Below, one piece after another: positions 1-8,474 of a DNA stretch of 64,000 nucleotides. Position numbers and translations under genes: made by a program. The DNA is taken from the NCBI GenBank assembly GCA_963823095.1, contig CAWGKI010000038.1:71741-135740 (forward strand), given 5' to 3'. The DNA comes from CAIVVT01 sp963823095. GTDB lineage: Bacteria; Acidobacteriota; Terriglobia; Bryobacterales; Bryobacteraceae. The notes beneath the pieces were generated by a model. It saw nothing but the letters and a program-made list of their open reading frames with translations. It had not been told where the DNA came from and ran no database searches. Numbering within the stretch: the stretch's first letter is position 1; each line of letters begins with the position of its first letter.

Positions 1-2
1 AG

Positions 3-446
3 GACTACCGCGAGATCCTGCGAAGGCTCAAGAGCGCTCTCCCCGACACTCCCGTGCTTGTGATGAGTCCCATGGATCGCGGCGCTCGCGAGAGCGGGGG
101 AGCCATCGGAACGATTCAAACGCTGCCGCGTCTCATTCACATGCAGTCGCAGATGGCCGCCGAGATGAACCTTGCGTTCTTCAACACGTTCGAGGCCATG
201 GGCGGCGAGGGGACGATGGGCAAGTGGTATCAGGCCGAGCCAAGGCTTGTCAGCGCCGACTTCATCCATCCGCTCCCCAGTGGCGCGCGCATCGTCGGCA
301 CCCTGCTCGTTCAGGCGATCGTCGACGGCTACAACGACTGGAAGCTGCAGACCATGCGTAAGCCGCATGTGGCCGCCAACCGGCAGGCCGCCATTCAACC
401 GGCACGAGCCGAATCGAAACCCACCAAGGAGACTCGCGGCCGTTGA
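3..446 (+). CDS. SGNH/GDSL hydrolase-like protein, C-terminal part (5' end outside window)
   Basis: The frame is open from base 3 and ends at the TGA at 444-446. About 147 residues are visible, beginning DYREILRRLK. The C-terminal block ADFIHP supplies the Asp-x-x-His pair expected of the SGNH hydrolase fold; the Ser block lies off the window. SGNH proteins are esterases or acyltransferases, and in Dlt- and Alg-type systems they act with an MBOAT acyltransferase on exported polymers. The next gene is a second SGNH hydrolase that overlaps this stop codon, so the two are translationally coupled. The last ~35 residues are basic and low in complexity. The substrate cannot be told. Confidence 0.8.
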   Translation, partial: DYREILRRLKSALPDTPVLVMSPMDRGARESGGAIGTIQTLPRLIHMQSQMAAEMNLAFFNTFEAMGGEGTMGKWYQAEPRLVSADFIHPLPSGARIVGTLLVQAIVDGYNDWKLQTMRKPHVAANRQAAIQPARAESKPTKETRGR

Positions 447-1813
447 AGCACCTTCTCAGCGTGATCCTGGCCTCGTCGATTCTGCTGCCCCTCAGCGCCG
501 CGGTCTCTACAAGCAAGCAGAAGAAACCGTCGTTGAAGCAGGTCGCGTCGTCCAAAAAGACTAAGAAGAAGAAGGTGCCCAAACCTCCGCGCAGCACCCC
601 TCAGCAGCGGGCGGAGGCATCGCAATTCGTACAGGAGCACGCCGGGGACAAGATGGATCTAGGCATCCAGAACCCCGCGGCGCTGGTTCCTTTCTTCGAG
701 CGGCTCTATCGTGCGCAAGAACGGGCCCAGGAGCCAGGCGCGGCCGAGACGCTGAGAGTCTTGCAGTTCGGCGATTCGCATACCGCCTCGGACGATTGGC
801 CGGGCGCGATCCGCGGCGCCATGCAAGCGCAATTCGGCGAAGGCGGCCCTGGCTTCGTACACGCCGGCCATCCCTTCGAAGGTTTCCGGCGCTTTGACGC
901 CAGGGGCTCCGAGTCGAGGGGTTGGCGCGCCGATGGCCTTCTCAGCAGGAGCGGCGACGGGCTGTATGGACTGTCCGGCGTCCGCCAGAGTGCCTCGCGG
1001 GCGGGAGAGACCATCACGCTCGACGCCAGCGGCTCCTCGGTGGAGCTTTTCTATTGGCAACAGGCAGGCGGCGGCGCGGTTTCCATCGAGGACAACGGTA
1101 CGCCGCTAGGCACGGTGGAAACCGATGGCGAAGCCGGTCCTGGATTCTGGCGCAAGCAGGTAGCCGCGGGCCCGCACCACTTCGTGCTTCGCACGGAATC
1201 CTCCTCGCCCGTCACAGTCTACGGATGGGCCGTAGACCAGGACCGCGGACTCACCTGGGAAACCCTCGGCCTGAACGGCGCACAGGCGGACCTGTTGCTG
1301 CTTTGGAACGAATCTCTCATGAAGGCGCAGATCGAACGCCGCGATCCATCGCTCATCGTTCTCGCCTACGGCACCAACGAGGCTCGCCGCTCCGACTGGA
1401 CCATGGAGTCGTACCGCGACATGCTGCGTCAAGTGCTGAAACGGCTCCGCGCGGCCGCTCCGCTGGCCAGCGTGCTGGTGATCGGCGCTCCCGACCAGTC
1501 CATTCGTTCAGGGGGCCGCTGGACCACTTTCGATGGCGTAGACCGCATTCTTTCCGCGCAACGCGAAGCGGCTCTCGCCGAGGGTTGCGCCTTCTGGAAT
1601 CTTCGAATGGCGATGGGCGGCAAGGGATCCATGAAACAATGGGTAGTGGCGGGTTTGGCGCAGGGCGATTTCGTCCACCTCACCGGGACGGGCTACCATC
1701 TCTGGGGACAGTCGCTCGCGCAGTTGCTGATACAGAATTACGGCGTTTACCAGACCGTACGCCGGCAGATCTTCGGGAATACTGAAAATGGACCGTCGCT
1801 CAAAACTCATTGA
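443..1813 (+). CDS. Exported SGNH/GDSL hydrolase family protein
   Basis: 456 residues from a TTG start that overlaps the upstream stop (TTGA). The N-terminus is a signal peptide or anchor (KHLLSVILASSILLPLSAA) followed by a Lys/Pro-rich linker to about residue 60. The block GDSH sits at 110-113 (Ser112 as nucleophile) and GDFVH gives Asp409 and His412, so the Ser-Asp-His set is complete. A beta-rich insert lies between about 170 and 260. The family removes or transfers acyl groups. The downstream carrier-protein gene starts inside this gene, so they form one operon. A DltD/AlgX-like role in acylating an exported product is inferred from context and not shown by sequence alone. Confidence 0.85.
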   Translation: MKHLLSVILASSILLPLSAAVSTSKQKKPSLKQVASSKKTKKKKVPKPPRSTPQQRAEASQFVQEHAGDKMDLGIQNPAALVPFFERLYRAQERAQEPGAAETLRVLQFGDSHTASDDWPGAIRGAMQAQFGEGGPGFVHAGHPFEGFRRFDARGSESRGWRADGLLSRSGDGLYGLSGVRQSASRAGETITLDASGSSVELFYWQQAGGGAVSIEDNGTPLGTVETDGEAGPGFWRKQVAAGPHHFVLRTESSSPVTVYGWAVDQDRGLTWETLGLNGAQADLLLLWNESLMKAQIERRDPSLIVLAYGTNEARRSDWTMESYRDMLRQVLKRLRAAAPLASVLVIGAPDQSIRSGGRWTTFDGVDRILSAQREAALAEGCAFWNLRMAMGGKGSMKQWVVAGLAQGDFVHLTGTGYHLWGQSLAQLLIQNYGVYQTVRRQIFGNTENGPSLKTH

Positions 1814-2021
1814 AATCATTCGTCAGGTTGCGCAGAAAGACGTAGACCCCTCCGACGACGAATCGCTATTCGATTCGGGAACGCTCGACTCCTTCGCCTT
1901 GCCGGACCTCGTCTCCGCGCTTGAACTGGAGTTTGGCATCTCCATCCCCGACTCGGACATGAATCCTCGCAAGTTCGAGACCGTCGCTCGCATCGGCGAG
2001 TATCTGGACGCACGGCAATAG
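1788..2021 (+). CDS. Acyl carrier protein, DltC-like
   Basis: 77 acidic residues, the usual carrier-protein length. The motif SGTLDSFAL contains the Ser that would carry 4'-phosphopantetheine. The pattern LFDSGTLDSF followed by LEFGISIPDSDM is closer to DltC-type carriers than to AcpP of fatty-acid synthesis. The ATG at 1788 lies 26 bases inside the preceding SGNH gene, so translation is coupled. The next gene, a KAS III homologue, begins 3 bases after the stop. It probably presents an acyl thioester to a membrane acyltransferase or to the KAS III-like protein. Confidence 0.88.
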   Translation: MDRRSKLIEIIRQVAQKDVDPSDDESLFDSGTLDSFALPDLVSALELEFGISIPDSDMNPRKFETVARIGEYLDARQ

Positions 2022-2024
2022 CGG

Positions 2025-2960
2025 ATGTCTTTTATTAAAGAGTACGGAACCTGGCTGCCAGAGAGAGTGGTTACCAGCGCGGAGGCGGGAGCTTGGGTTG
2101 GCTCCGACACCGAGTGGGTCCGGACCGTGAGCGGTATCGAGGAACGCCGCTTCGCGAAGGAAGAGGAGTCCGTTTCGGACATGGCTGCCTGGGCCGGCCA
2201 GGATTGCCTGCAACGGGCGGGCATGCCGGCCAGCGCACTGGGGCTGGTGATCGTGGCCAGCAGCACCGGCGACCGGTCGTTTCCCGGTCCGGCGGCGGAG
2301 ACGGCTTTGAAGCTGGGCATTCCCGGCAAACCGGCGCTCGACATCACCATGGCCAGCGCGGGATCACTGTTTGGGCTCGGCCTGGCCAAACGCCTGACCA
2401 ATCCGATGGGTCCGGTTCTGGTGATTGGGGCGGAGAAGATGTCATCGGTAGTCACGCGCGAACCGCGCGAGCGCGGCGTGGCCGTCCTGTTTGGAGACGG
2501 CGCCGGCGCCGTACTGGTCACCCCCGACGCGGGCCGTCTGGAACTGCTGGATGTTGAACTGGCTTCCGACGGCACCTTCGCGGGCGACCTCTACCTGGAC
2601 CCTGACAAGCCCCTCAGCATGAACGGCCGCAGCGTCATCATGCAGGCCTCGCGTAAGATTCCGGCTGCGATTCGAACGGTCCTGCACCGGCACGATATCC
2701 TTCCCGCGGATGTGGCTGCATTCTTGATGCACCAGGCCAACCAGAATCTGATCGTGAAAGTCGCCGGTCTGCTGAAGGTGCCAGTGGAGCGTTTCTATTC
2801 CAACATCGCGCGCTACGGCAATACATCGTCGGCATCGATGCTGATCGCCGCCGCCGAGTGGAGCCGAGAAACGCCGCAGCTAAAGAAGGGAACCCCGGTG
2901 GTGTTCGCTGCCTTTGGCGCGGGCTTCCATTGGGGCTCAGTTCTGGCTCGCGCCGTCTGA
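2025..2960 (+). CDS. KAS III (FabH)-like protein with Ser in place of the catalytic Cys
   Basis: 311 residues of the thiolase fold, full length for KAS III. His236 (in MHQAN) and Asn266 (in YGNTSS) of the catalytic triad are present, as is the C-terminal FGAGFHWGSV block. The nucleophile position reads DITMASAG: residue 111, encoded by AGC at 2355-2357, is Ser where FabH has Cys (E. coli Cys112). A Ser nucleophile is known in the KAS III homologue DpsC of daunorubicin synthesis, which acts as an acyltransferase/priming enzyme. The gene lies 3 bases after a DltC-like carrier and two SGNH genes, which suggests acyl transfer to or from that carrier more than general fatty-acid initiation. Confidence 0.85.
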   Translation: MSFIKEYGTWLPERVVTSAEAGAWVGSDTEWVRTVSGIEERRFAKEEESVSDMAAWAGQDCLQRAGMPASALGLVIVASSTGDRSFPGPAAETALKLGIPGKPALDITMASAGSLFGLGLAKRLTNPMGPVLVIGAEKMSSVVTREPRERGVAVLFGDGAGAVLVTPDAGRLELLDVELASDGTFAGDLYLDPDKPLSMNGRSVIMQASRKIPAAIRTVLHRHDILPADVAAFLMHQANQNLIVKVAGLLKVPVERFYSNIARYGNTSSASMLIAAAEWSRETPQLKKGTPVVFAAFGAGFHWGSVLARAV

Positions 2961-2968
2961 AGAACAGA

Positions 2969-2996
2969 GTGGGGCGGCTCTCCAGGTCCGCCCCAC
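2969..2996. repeat. Palindrome of the GTGGGGC...GCCCCAC family; possible terminator
   Basis: Perfect 9-bp inverted repeat (arms 2969-2977 and 2988-2996, 10-base loop) just after the KAS III-like gene. No T-run follows. The same end sequence bounds the larger compound palindromes further along, so this is the simplest member of that family. It may also end the operon transcript. Confidence 0.7.
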
Positions 2997-3088
2997 CACG
3001 GGCCGAACGTTACACCTACTAACTATTCTTGGCGGATCTGAGTTTGGCGCAATCGTCGCCAGCAATTCCGTGAGACGCTGGAAAGACC

Positions 3089-5713
3089 ATGAAAAGCCTG
3101 CTTTTGCTGACCGTTGTGGGCGCCATGCTCGCCGCGCCGCAACCTCCCACGCTCCGTCTGCCCACCGATGTGGTTCCTTCGCGCTACATGCTCGTCCTGA
3201 CTTTGGATCCGGCTAAGACCGACTTCTCCGGTGAGGTGACGATTGAGCTGAAGGTCAGGAAGGCGACGGGCATCGTTTGGTTGAACCAGCACAACCTCAC
3301 AGTCAGCGCGGCGACCGCCGAGGAGGCTGGATCCAAAAAGACCGCGAAGATCGTGCCGGGCGGCGACGATTTCGTGGGGTTCGAGTTTGAACAGCCCCTC
3401 GCGTTGGGCGATGCCCGTCTCCACGTGGAATTCACCGGCAAGGTCAACCTGAAGGCCGGGGCGGGTGTGTTCCTGAGCAAACGGAACGAGGACAGGTATC
3501 TCTACACGCAGTTCGAGGCCATCGACGCCCGGTCGGCCTTTCCCTGCTTCGACGAGCCGGGCTACAAAGTACCTTGGCAGGTGACGCTGCACGTTCCGGC
3601 GGGCCAGACGGCAGTCTCCAATACCCCAGTGGAAAGTGAACGTGTGCAAGGCGCGGTGAAGCACGTAGTTTTTCGCCCAACCACGCCGCTCCCCAGCTAC
3701 CTGGTCGCGTTTGGCGTTGGACCGTTTGAGATTGTGGACGCTGGGAAGGCCGGCCGCAATAAAGTGCCCGTCCGAATTGTGGTCCCTCGCGGCGATGGTC
3801 CGCGTGCGAAGTACGCCGCCGAAGTGACCGCCGAAATCATCACCAAGCTCGAAGAGTATTTCGACATCCCTTACCCGTTTGAGAAGGCGGACCAACTGGC
3901 CGTCCCGATTTCGTTTGGCGGGGCGATGGAGAATCCGGGTCTGGTGACGTACGACGCGGGGATCATCCTGGCGCCCCCACAAGGAGCGGACACGCCCCAG
4001 AGGCAGCGCCTGTACGCCATCGTGGCCGCGCACGAGTTGTCGCACCAGTGGTTTGGCGATCTGGTCACCATGGCCTGGTGGAACGACACCTGGCTCAATG
4101 AGTCCTTTGCGACGTTCATGGAGCAGCGTCTGATCGCCTCCTGGAAGCCGGAATGGCAGACCAAGGTGGACGACCAGGGCTCGCGCAACTACGCGATGTG
4201 GCTCGACCGCCTGGCCACGGCCCGCCGCATCGACCAGCCGATTGAAAGCAAGAGCGACATTGCCAACGCCTTCGACGGCATCACGTACCAGAAGGGCGGA
4301 GCCGTCCTGAACATGTTCGAGCACTCCATGGGCCCGGAGAAGTTCCGTCAGGCCGCCCGCTTCTACCTGAACAAACACGCGAACGGCAACGCCACGGCGC
4401 AGGACTTCCTCGACGCTCTCGGGGAGATGGGCGGACCCAAGGTGCCGGTCGGCTTCCGCACATTCCTGCAGCAGCCCGGCACGCCAGAGATACGCATGCA
4501 ACTGAAATGCGACGGCGCGTCGCCTCGCATCGAAATGGAGCAAGAGCGCTTCCTCCCGCTCGGCGGTACGGCCGGGGGTACGCAGTCCTGGCAGATTCCC
4601 GTCTGCGTCGCCTATGACAATGGAGGGAAGCGTTCGACGGAGTGCACGACGCTTGAGGGAAAGACCGGGACGCTGACGCTCAAAAGCAAGGGCTGCCCGG
4701 CCTGGTTCCTCGGCAACGCCGCCGAGGCCGGGTATTACTACACGCGTTACGAGGGTCCGGTGCTGATGAAACTCGTCGCGAGCCGCACTTACCTGACCCT
4801 GGCCGAACAAGCCGGACTGCTCGGGGAACTCGCTAACGTCATGCGCGCGGGCCTGCTGCCCCCTTCGGATGGGCTGAAGCTCGCCGTCCAATTGAAGGAC
4901 GAGCCGAAGCGCCAGATTGCCGAATCGGCCGTGCAATTTGCCGGGGTGCGCGTGGCTTTCCTGCCGCCCAATCTGCGGCCAAAGTACGCGGAGTATGTCC
5001 GTCAGAACTTTGGGGCTCGCGCGCGCCGGCTCGGGTGGGTCTACAAAGACGGCGAGAGCGAAGACGATCGCCTGCTCCGTCCGGCTCTGGTCGGCTTCGT
5101 CGCGCGCGATGGCCAGGATCCGGAGCTGATCGCCAGCGCGCGGGAACTCGCCAACAAGTGGCTGGACACGCGTCAGGCGTTGCCCGCCGACACGTTCCAC
5201 ACAATCCTGAACGTTGCCGCGCGCAACGGCGGTGTCGCGCTGTACGAAAAGTTCCTGAAGGCGGCGCGGGGAGAGAAGGACGAGTACTTCCTGGAGTCGC
5301 TGTTGGGCGCGCTGGGGTCGTTCCGCGACAAGGAACTCGTGGAACGTAATCTAAAGCTCTTCCTGGAAGGCGCCTTCGACTTTCGACTGGCCACCAATCT
5401 CCTCTTCGGGGCGCAGGCCTCGCCCGAATTGGCCAGGCTCCCACTGGAGTTCGTAAAGGCGAACTACGATGCGGTAGTGGCGGGACTACCCTCAACGCCG
5501 AGCGGGGACTACGCGGCTTATCTCCCCCAAACTGCCAGCTTTGCCTGCAGTTCCGAAGAGGCCAGGGAAGTGCAGGATTTCTTCGGGCCCAGAATGGCCA
5601 AGGTCAACGGAGGACCCCGGAACCTCGCTCAGCTCCTTGAGACCATCAAGCTTTGCGAGGCCCGCAAGAAGACTCAGCAAGCCGACTTGATCCAGTTCTT
5701 CGAGAGCCGCTAA
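3089..5713 (+). CDS. M1 family metallopeptidase (aminopeptidase N type)
   Basis: 874 residues with a signal peptide (MKSLLLLTVVGAMLAA), so exported. GAMEN, the exopeptidase motif, is at 278-282. The zinc site HELSH is at 315-319, with Glu338 in WLNES as third ligand, exactly the HExxH-x18-E spacing of M1 gluzincins. The C-terminal ~350 residues resemble the ERAP1/PepN helical cap domain. It removes N-terminal residues from peptides, probably in the periplasm. It stands alone, bounded by a palindrome upstream and a strong hairpin downstream. Long antisense frames across it are shadows. Confidence 0.95.
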   Translation: MKSLLLLTVVGAMLAAPQPPTLRLPTDVVPSRYMLVLTLDPAKTDFSGEVTIELKVRKATGIVWLNQHNLTVSAATAEEAGSKKTAKIVPGGDDFVGFEFEQPLALGDARLHVEFTGKVNLKAGAGVFLSKRNEDRYLYTQFEAIDARSAFPCFDEPGYKVPWQVTLHVPAGQTAVSNTPVESERVQGAVKHVVFRPTTPLPSYLVAFGVGPFEIVDAGKAGRNKVPVRIVVPRGDGPRAKYAAEVTAEIITKLEEYFDIPYPFEKADQLAVPISFGGAMENPGLVTYDAGIILAPPQGADTPQRQRLYAIVAAHELSHQWFGDLVTMAWWNDTWLNESFATFMEQRLIASWKPEWQTKVDDQGSRNYAMWLDRLATARRIDQPIESKSDIANAFDGITYQKGGAVLNMFEHSMGPEKFRQAARFYLNKHANGNATAQDFLDALGEMGGPKVPVGFRTFLQQPGTPEIRMQLKCDGASPRIEMEQERFLPLGGTAGGTQSWQIPVCVAYDNGGKRSTECTTLEGKTGTLTLKSKGCPAWFLGNAAEAGYYYTRYEGPVLMKLVASRTYLTLAEQAGLLGELANVMRAGLLPPSDGLKLAVQLKDEPKRQIAESAVQFAGVRVAFLPPNLRPKYAEYVRQNFGARARRLGWVYKDGESEDDRLLRPALVGFVARDGQDPELIASARELANKWLDTRQALPADTFHTILNVAARNGGVALYEKFLKAARGEKDEYFLESLLGALGSFRDKELVERNLKLFLEGAFDFRLATNLLFGAQASPELARLPLEFVKANYDAVVAGLPSTPSGDYAAYLPQTASFACSSEEAREVQDFFGPRMAKVNGGPRNLAQLLETIKLCEARKKTQQADLIQFFESR

Positions 5714-5725
5714 ATTGAACTATCC

Positions 5726-5751
5726 CGAAACGGAGCCGCAGCTCCGTTTCG
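5726..5751. terminator. Strong hairpin after the M1 peptidase gene; possible terminator or repeat
   Basis: Perfect 11-bp stem (5726-5736 with 5741-5751) and a CGCA loop, 13 bases after the stop codon. No long T-run follows, so intrinsic termination is uncertain. The left arm (GAAACGGAGCCGC) matches the repeat family seen near 28.25 kb and 51.39 kb. Confidence 0.6.
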
Positions 5752-6011
5752 AGTTGGTAGCGCGAGTCTTGGCTCCCGAGCACGTTTCTGCAAGACTCGT
5801 TTCAGGGACCGTTCTCGCACGCTGGCGGGTCAGCACCACACTGCGCAATGGTAATCCGTTCTCAAATCTACGGTTTCGGCAGCCGCTCGCGATAGAATCT
5901 TGAGCGTGCTTGCCGCGCGCGGACGGCGTTACGCTGCTCCAGATCCGAGCGTCCAAAGCAAAGGGAACAACGGCAAGCCCTTTTGACGTAGTAGACTACG
6001 GGGAAGTCGGA

Positions 6012-6554
6012 ATGGCATTTTGCACACAATGCGGTAACTCGGTGGGAGACCGCGATCTGTTCTGCGCCGAATGCGGCGCTCCACAGGCCGGGCGCGGCCC
6101 AGCAGCGGGTCCGGCATCAGGTCCAGCGGCGCCCCCGCCCCCATTCGGATCCTCGTTCGTGCCCCCTCCCCCACGGTCTTCCCGGACACACCATCGCACG
6201 CCCGAGTTCATGTCAGGTTGGGAGGACAACAAAGTCGCCGGGCTTTGCTACATCCCTTTCGTGGGCTGGGTATTCGCCATCGTAGTGCTGGCAGCCGAAC
6301 GCTTCCGTAACGCCACCGAAGTCCGGTTTCACGCGTTCCAGGGCCTGTATCTTTTCGTCGTCTTCCTGATCTTGAAATGGGTCTTCGATCCTCTCGCCTC
6401 CCACAACCGCGCCATGGAGCAGATCAGCGACCTGATCCAGCTTGTGGTGATCGGCGGTGGAATCTTCATGCTGGTCAAGACCAACCAGGGGAGCCTCATT
6501 CGCCTGCCCTTTCTGGGAGAACTCGCCGACAAGTCGGTTTCAGAGCAAAAATAG
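6012..6554 (+). CDS. Zinc-ribbon membrane protein (DUF4870/Tic20-like membrane part)
   Basis: 180 residues from the ATG at 6012. This start is preferred over an upstream in-frame one because it begins directly at the zinc ribbon and has a purine-rich GGGAAG before it. The N-terminus MAFCTQCGNSV plus FCAECG gives two CxxC knuckles. A Pro/Gly/Ala-rich linker follows (about 30-65), then a hydrophobic part with three likely membrane segments including FHAFQGLYLFV, typical of the DUF4870-like family. Function is unknown; such proteins are common small membrane proteins in soil bacteria. The 260-base stretch before it (5752-6011) shows no other gene. Confidence 0.8.
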   Translation: MAFCTQCGNSVGDRDLFCAECGAPQAGRGPAAGPASGPAAPPPPFGSSFVPPPPRSSRTHHRTPEFMSGWEDNKVAGLCYIPFVGWVFAIVVLAAERFRNATEVRFHAFQGLYLFVVFLILKWVFDPLASHNRAMEQISDLIQLVVIGGGIFMLVKTNQGSLIRLPFLGELADKSVSEQK

Positions 6555-6589
6555 GGCCTGCGGCAGCACAATGCCGGCTCGAAGACGTC

Positions 6590-6627
6590 GTGGTATAATT
6601 ATTCACTAGACTGAATAATTAATCGCT
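6590..6627 (+). promoter_or_regulatory. Promoter with two tandem ARG-box-like operators upstream of argC
   Basis: An extended -10 (TGGTATAAT, hexamer 6594-6599) lies inside two 18-base ARG-box-like sites. The left site is 6590-6607 with a perfect right half ATTCA, and the right site is 6610-6627 with a perfect left half TGAAT; each has AATT at the centre. They are separated by 2 bases, close to the paired-box arrangement bound by hexameric ArgR. Repression of argC-argB-argA by ArgR plus arginine is inferred. No argR gene is visible in the window. Confidence 0.65.
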
Positions 6628-6651
6628 TTCTCCCCAGGAGGCCTCGTCGCC

Positions 6652-7689
6652 ATGCCATCGCATTCCCAATCCGTAGTTCCCAAATCCATTAAGGCTGGTA
6701 TCGTAGGCTTTCGCGGTTACAGCGGGCTGGAGTTGCAGCGCATTCTTGGCGCCCATACCCGAGTGGACCCGTGGCTTCTGGAGCACCGGCAGGATGCGGC
6801 CCCAGAGATTCGCCCCATCGGCCGTCCCGGGCCTCCCAGGATCCCGGCCACTGCCGATGCCGCTTCCGAGGCGGGACTCTCCGTGGTGTTCCTGGCCACC
6901 CCACCCGAGGTCTCGCTGGAACTGACTCCAGCCCTGCTGGCTAAGGACATCCGAGTCGTGGATTTGAGCGGCGCATTTCGTTTGCGGACGGCGGAGAACT
7001 ACAAGACCTGGTACAAGGAAACCCACACACGGCCTGCGCTGCTGGCCCAAGCCGTCTACGGTTTGCCGGAGTTCTACCGGGAACTCGTGCCCGGCGCACG
7101 CCTGCTCTCTAATCCAGGCTGCTATCCGACTGCTGCGAACCTGGCCATCCGTCCGCTGATTAGAGCCGGTGTGGTGGACCTTTCCCGAGGCATCGTGTGC
7201 GACGCCAAGTCGGGCGTCAGCGGAGCGGGACGGAAACCGAGCCTGAAGACCAGCTTTTGCGAAATCACCGAAAACTTCACGGCCTACTCGATCCTGAACC
7301 ATCGCCACGTGCCGGAAGTTCTGATGAATTCCGGTTTGGACGAAGCCGATTTCAGCTTCACGGCGCATCTGCTTCCCATAGACCGCGGCATCCTGGAAAC
7401 CGTTTACTTCCGCGCAACGGGCATCGCCTCGGCCGAAGAACTGGCGGCCGTTTATCACAAGGCGTACGCTCACGAGCCGTTCGTGCGCCTATACGCTCCC
7501 GGCGCAATGCCCGATCTGCTTGGCGTGAACCGGACGAATTACTGCGATATCGGCGTCTCATTCGATGCAAACACGGGACGCGCGGTAGTGGTGGCGGTGA
7601 TCGACAATCTGGGCAAAGGCGCCGCGGGCCAGGCTGTACAGAATATGAATCTCATGCTCGGTTTTGCGGAGACGGAGGGCCTGCTGTGA
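6652..7689 (+). CDS. argC: N-acetyl-gamma-glutamyl-phosphate reductase
   Basis: 345 residues, normal family length. ArgC reduces N-acetylglutamyl phosphate to the semialdehyde with NADPH, the third step of arginine synthesis. The catalytic Cys157 lies in SNPGCYPTA, and the N-terminal VGFRGYSGLEL is the nucleotide-binding start of the Rossmann fold. A perfect AGGAGG at 6636-6641 lies 10 bases before the ATG. It is first in a three-gene operon: argB starts on the overlapping GTGA at its end. Regulation probably runs through the paired ARG boxes upstream. Confidence 0.96.
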   Translation: MPSHSQSVVPKSIKAGIVGFRGYSGLELQRILGAHTRVDPWLLEHRQDAAPEIRPIGRPGPPRIPATADAASEAGLSVVFLATPPEVSLELTPALLAKDIRVVDLSGAFRLRTAENYKTWYKETHTRPALLAQAVYGLPEFYRELVPGARLLSNPGCYPTAANLAIRPLIRAGVVDLSRGIVCDAKSGVSGAGRKPSLKTSFCEITENFTAYSILNHRHVPEVLMNSGLDEADFSFTAHLLPIDRGILETVYFRATGIASAEELAAVYHKAYAHEPFVRLYAPGAMPDLLGVNRTNYCDIGVSFDANTGRAVVVAVIDNLGKGAAGQAVQNMNLMLGFAETEGLL

Positions 7690-8474
7690 AGGTACTCGTC
7701 AAATTGGGCGGGACCTTGCTCGACGATCCCGTTTCGCTGTCCTCTCTAAGCGCCCAAATCGCCTCGGCCTGCCGGGAAGTCTCTGTGGTGGTGGTCCATG
7801 GAGGCGGCAAGCAGATGACACGGTTTCTCGCCGAGCGAGGCGTGCAGAGCCGTTTCGTGGGCGGCCTGCGGGTGACCACGCCCGAGGTAGTAGATGCGGT
7901 TCTTAAGGTCTTCGCGGGCAGCGTGAACAAGCAACTGGTGGGCGCTCTGCGCGCGGCCGGAGCTCCGGCCGCGGGGCTGAGCGGAATCGACGGTGGCCTC
8001 GCGGTGGCCGAGCGGATGGACCCGGAACTCGGTGCCGTGGGACGCATCGTCCGCTCCGATGCCCGCATTCTCGAAGCTCTTCTAGGCGGCGGATTCCTGC
8101 CCGTAGTCGCTTGCGTGGCCGGCGGGGACTCCGGTTCCGAAGCCGTCCTTAACGTCAATGCGGATCAAATGGCCGTAGCTTGCGCCGCGGCGTGGCAGGC
8201 CGACCGGTTGCTCTTCCTGACCGACGTGCCAGGCGTCAAGGGCGCCGACGGTTCCGTGATCGCCAGACTGACGCCGGCGGGCGCTCGTCAGTTGATCGAA
8301 AGCGGCGTAGCCACGGGCGGAATGCAGGCGAAACTCGAGTCCGCCTGTGCCGCGCTCGCTCAAGGCGTAGGCGAGGTGAGGATTGCGCCCGGCGCGGAAC
8401 TGGGCATCCTCGCGCGGCTTCTCAGGGGCCAGGCTCCAGGCACCGCTCTAATCGCCGAGGTGGCTGCAACATGA
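7686..8474 (+). CDS. argB: Acetylglutamate kinase
   Basis: 262 residues from the GTG at 7686, which overlaps the argC stop. ArgB phosphorylates N-acetylglutamate with ATP. The start VKVLVKLGGTLL has the conserved Lys and glycine-rich turn; VVVHGGGKQ follows near residue 40 and NVNADQMA near 160, all typical of the amino-acid kinase fold. The frame extends far upstream inside argC, but homology begins at this GTG. A GTG/TGA overlap with argC and an ATG/TGA overlap with the next gene indicate strong translational coupling. Confidence 0.95.
   Translation: MKVLVKLGGTLLDDPVSLSSLSAQIASACREVSVVVVHGGGKQMTRFLAERGVQSRFVGGLRVTTPEVVDAVLKVFAGSVNKQLVGALRAAGAPAAGLSGIDGGLAVAERMDPELGAVGRIVRSDARILEALLGGGFLPVVACVAGGDSGSEAVLNVNADQMAVACAAAWQADRLLFLTDVPGVKGADGSVIARLTPAGARQLIESGVATGGMQAKLESACAALAQGVGEVRIAPGAELGILARLLRGQAPGTALIAEVAAT

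Noticed and set aside
3023..5200. 725-residue minus-strand open frame
   Set aside because: It lies wholly over the clear M1 peptidase gene and has no domain; it is a high-GC antisense shadow.
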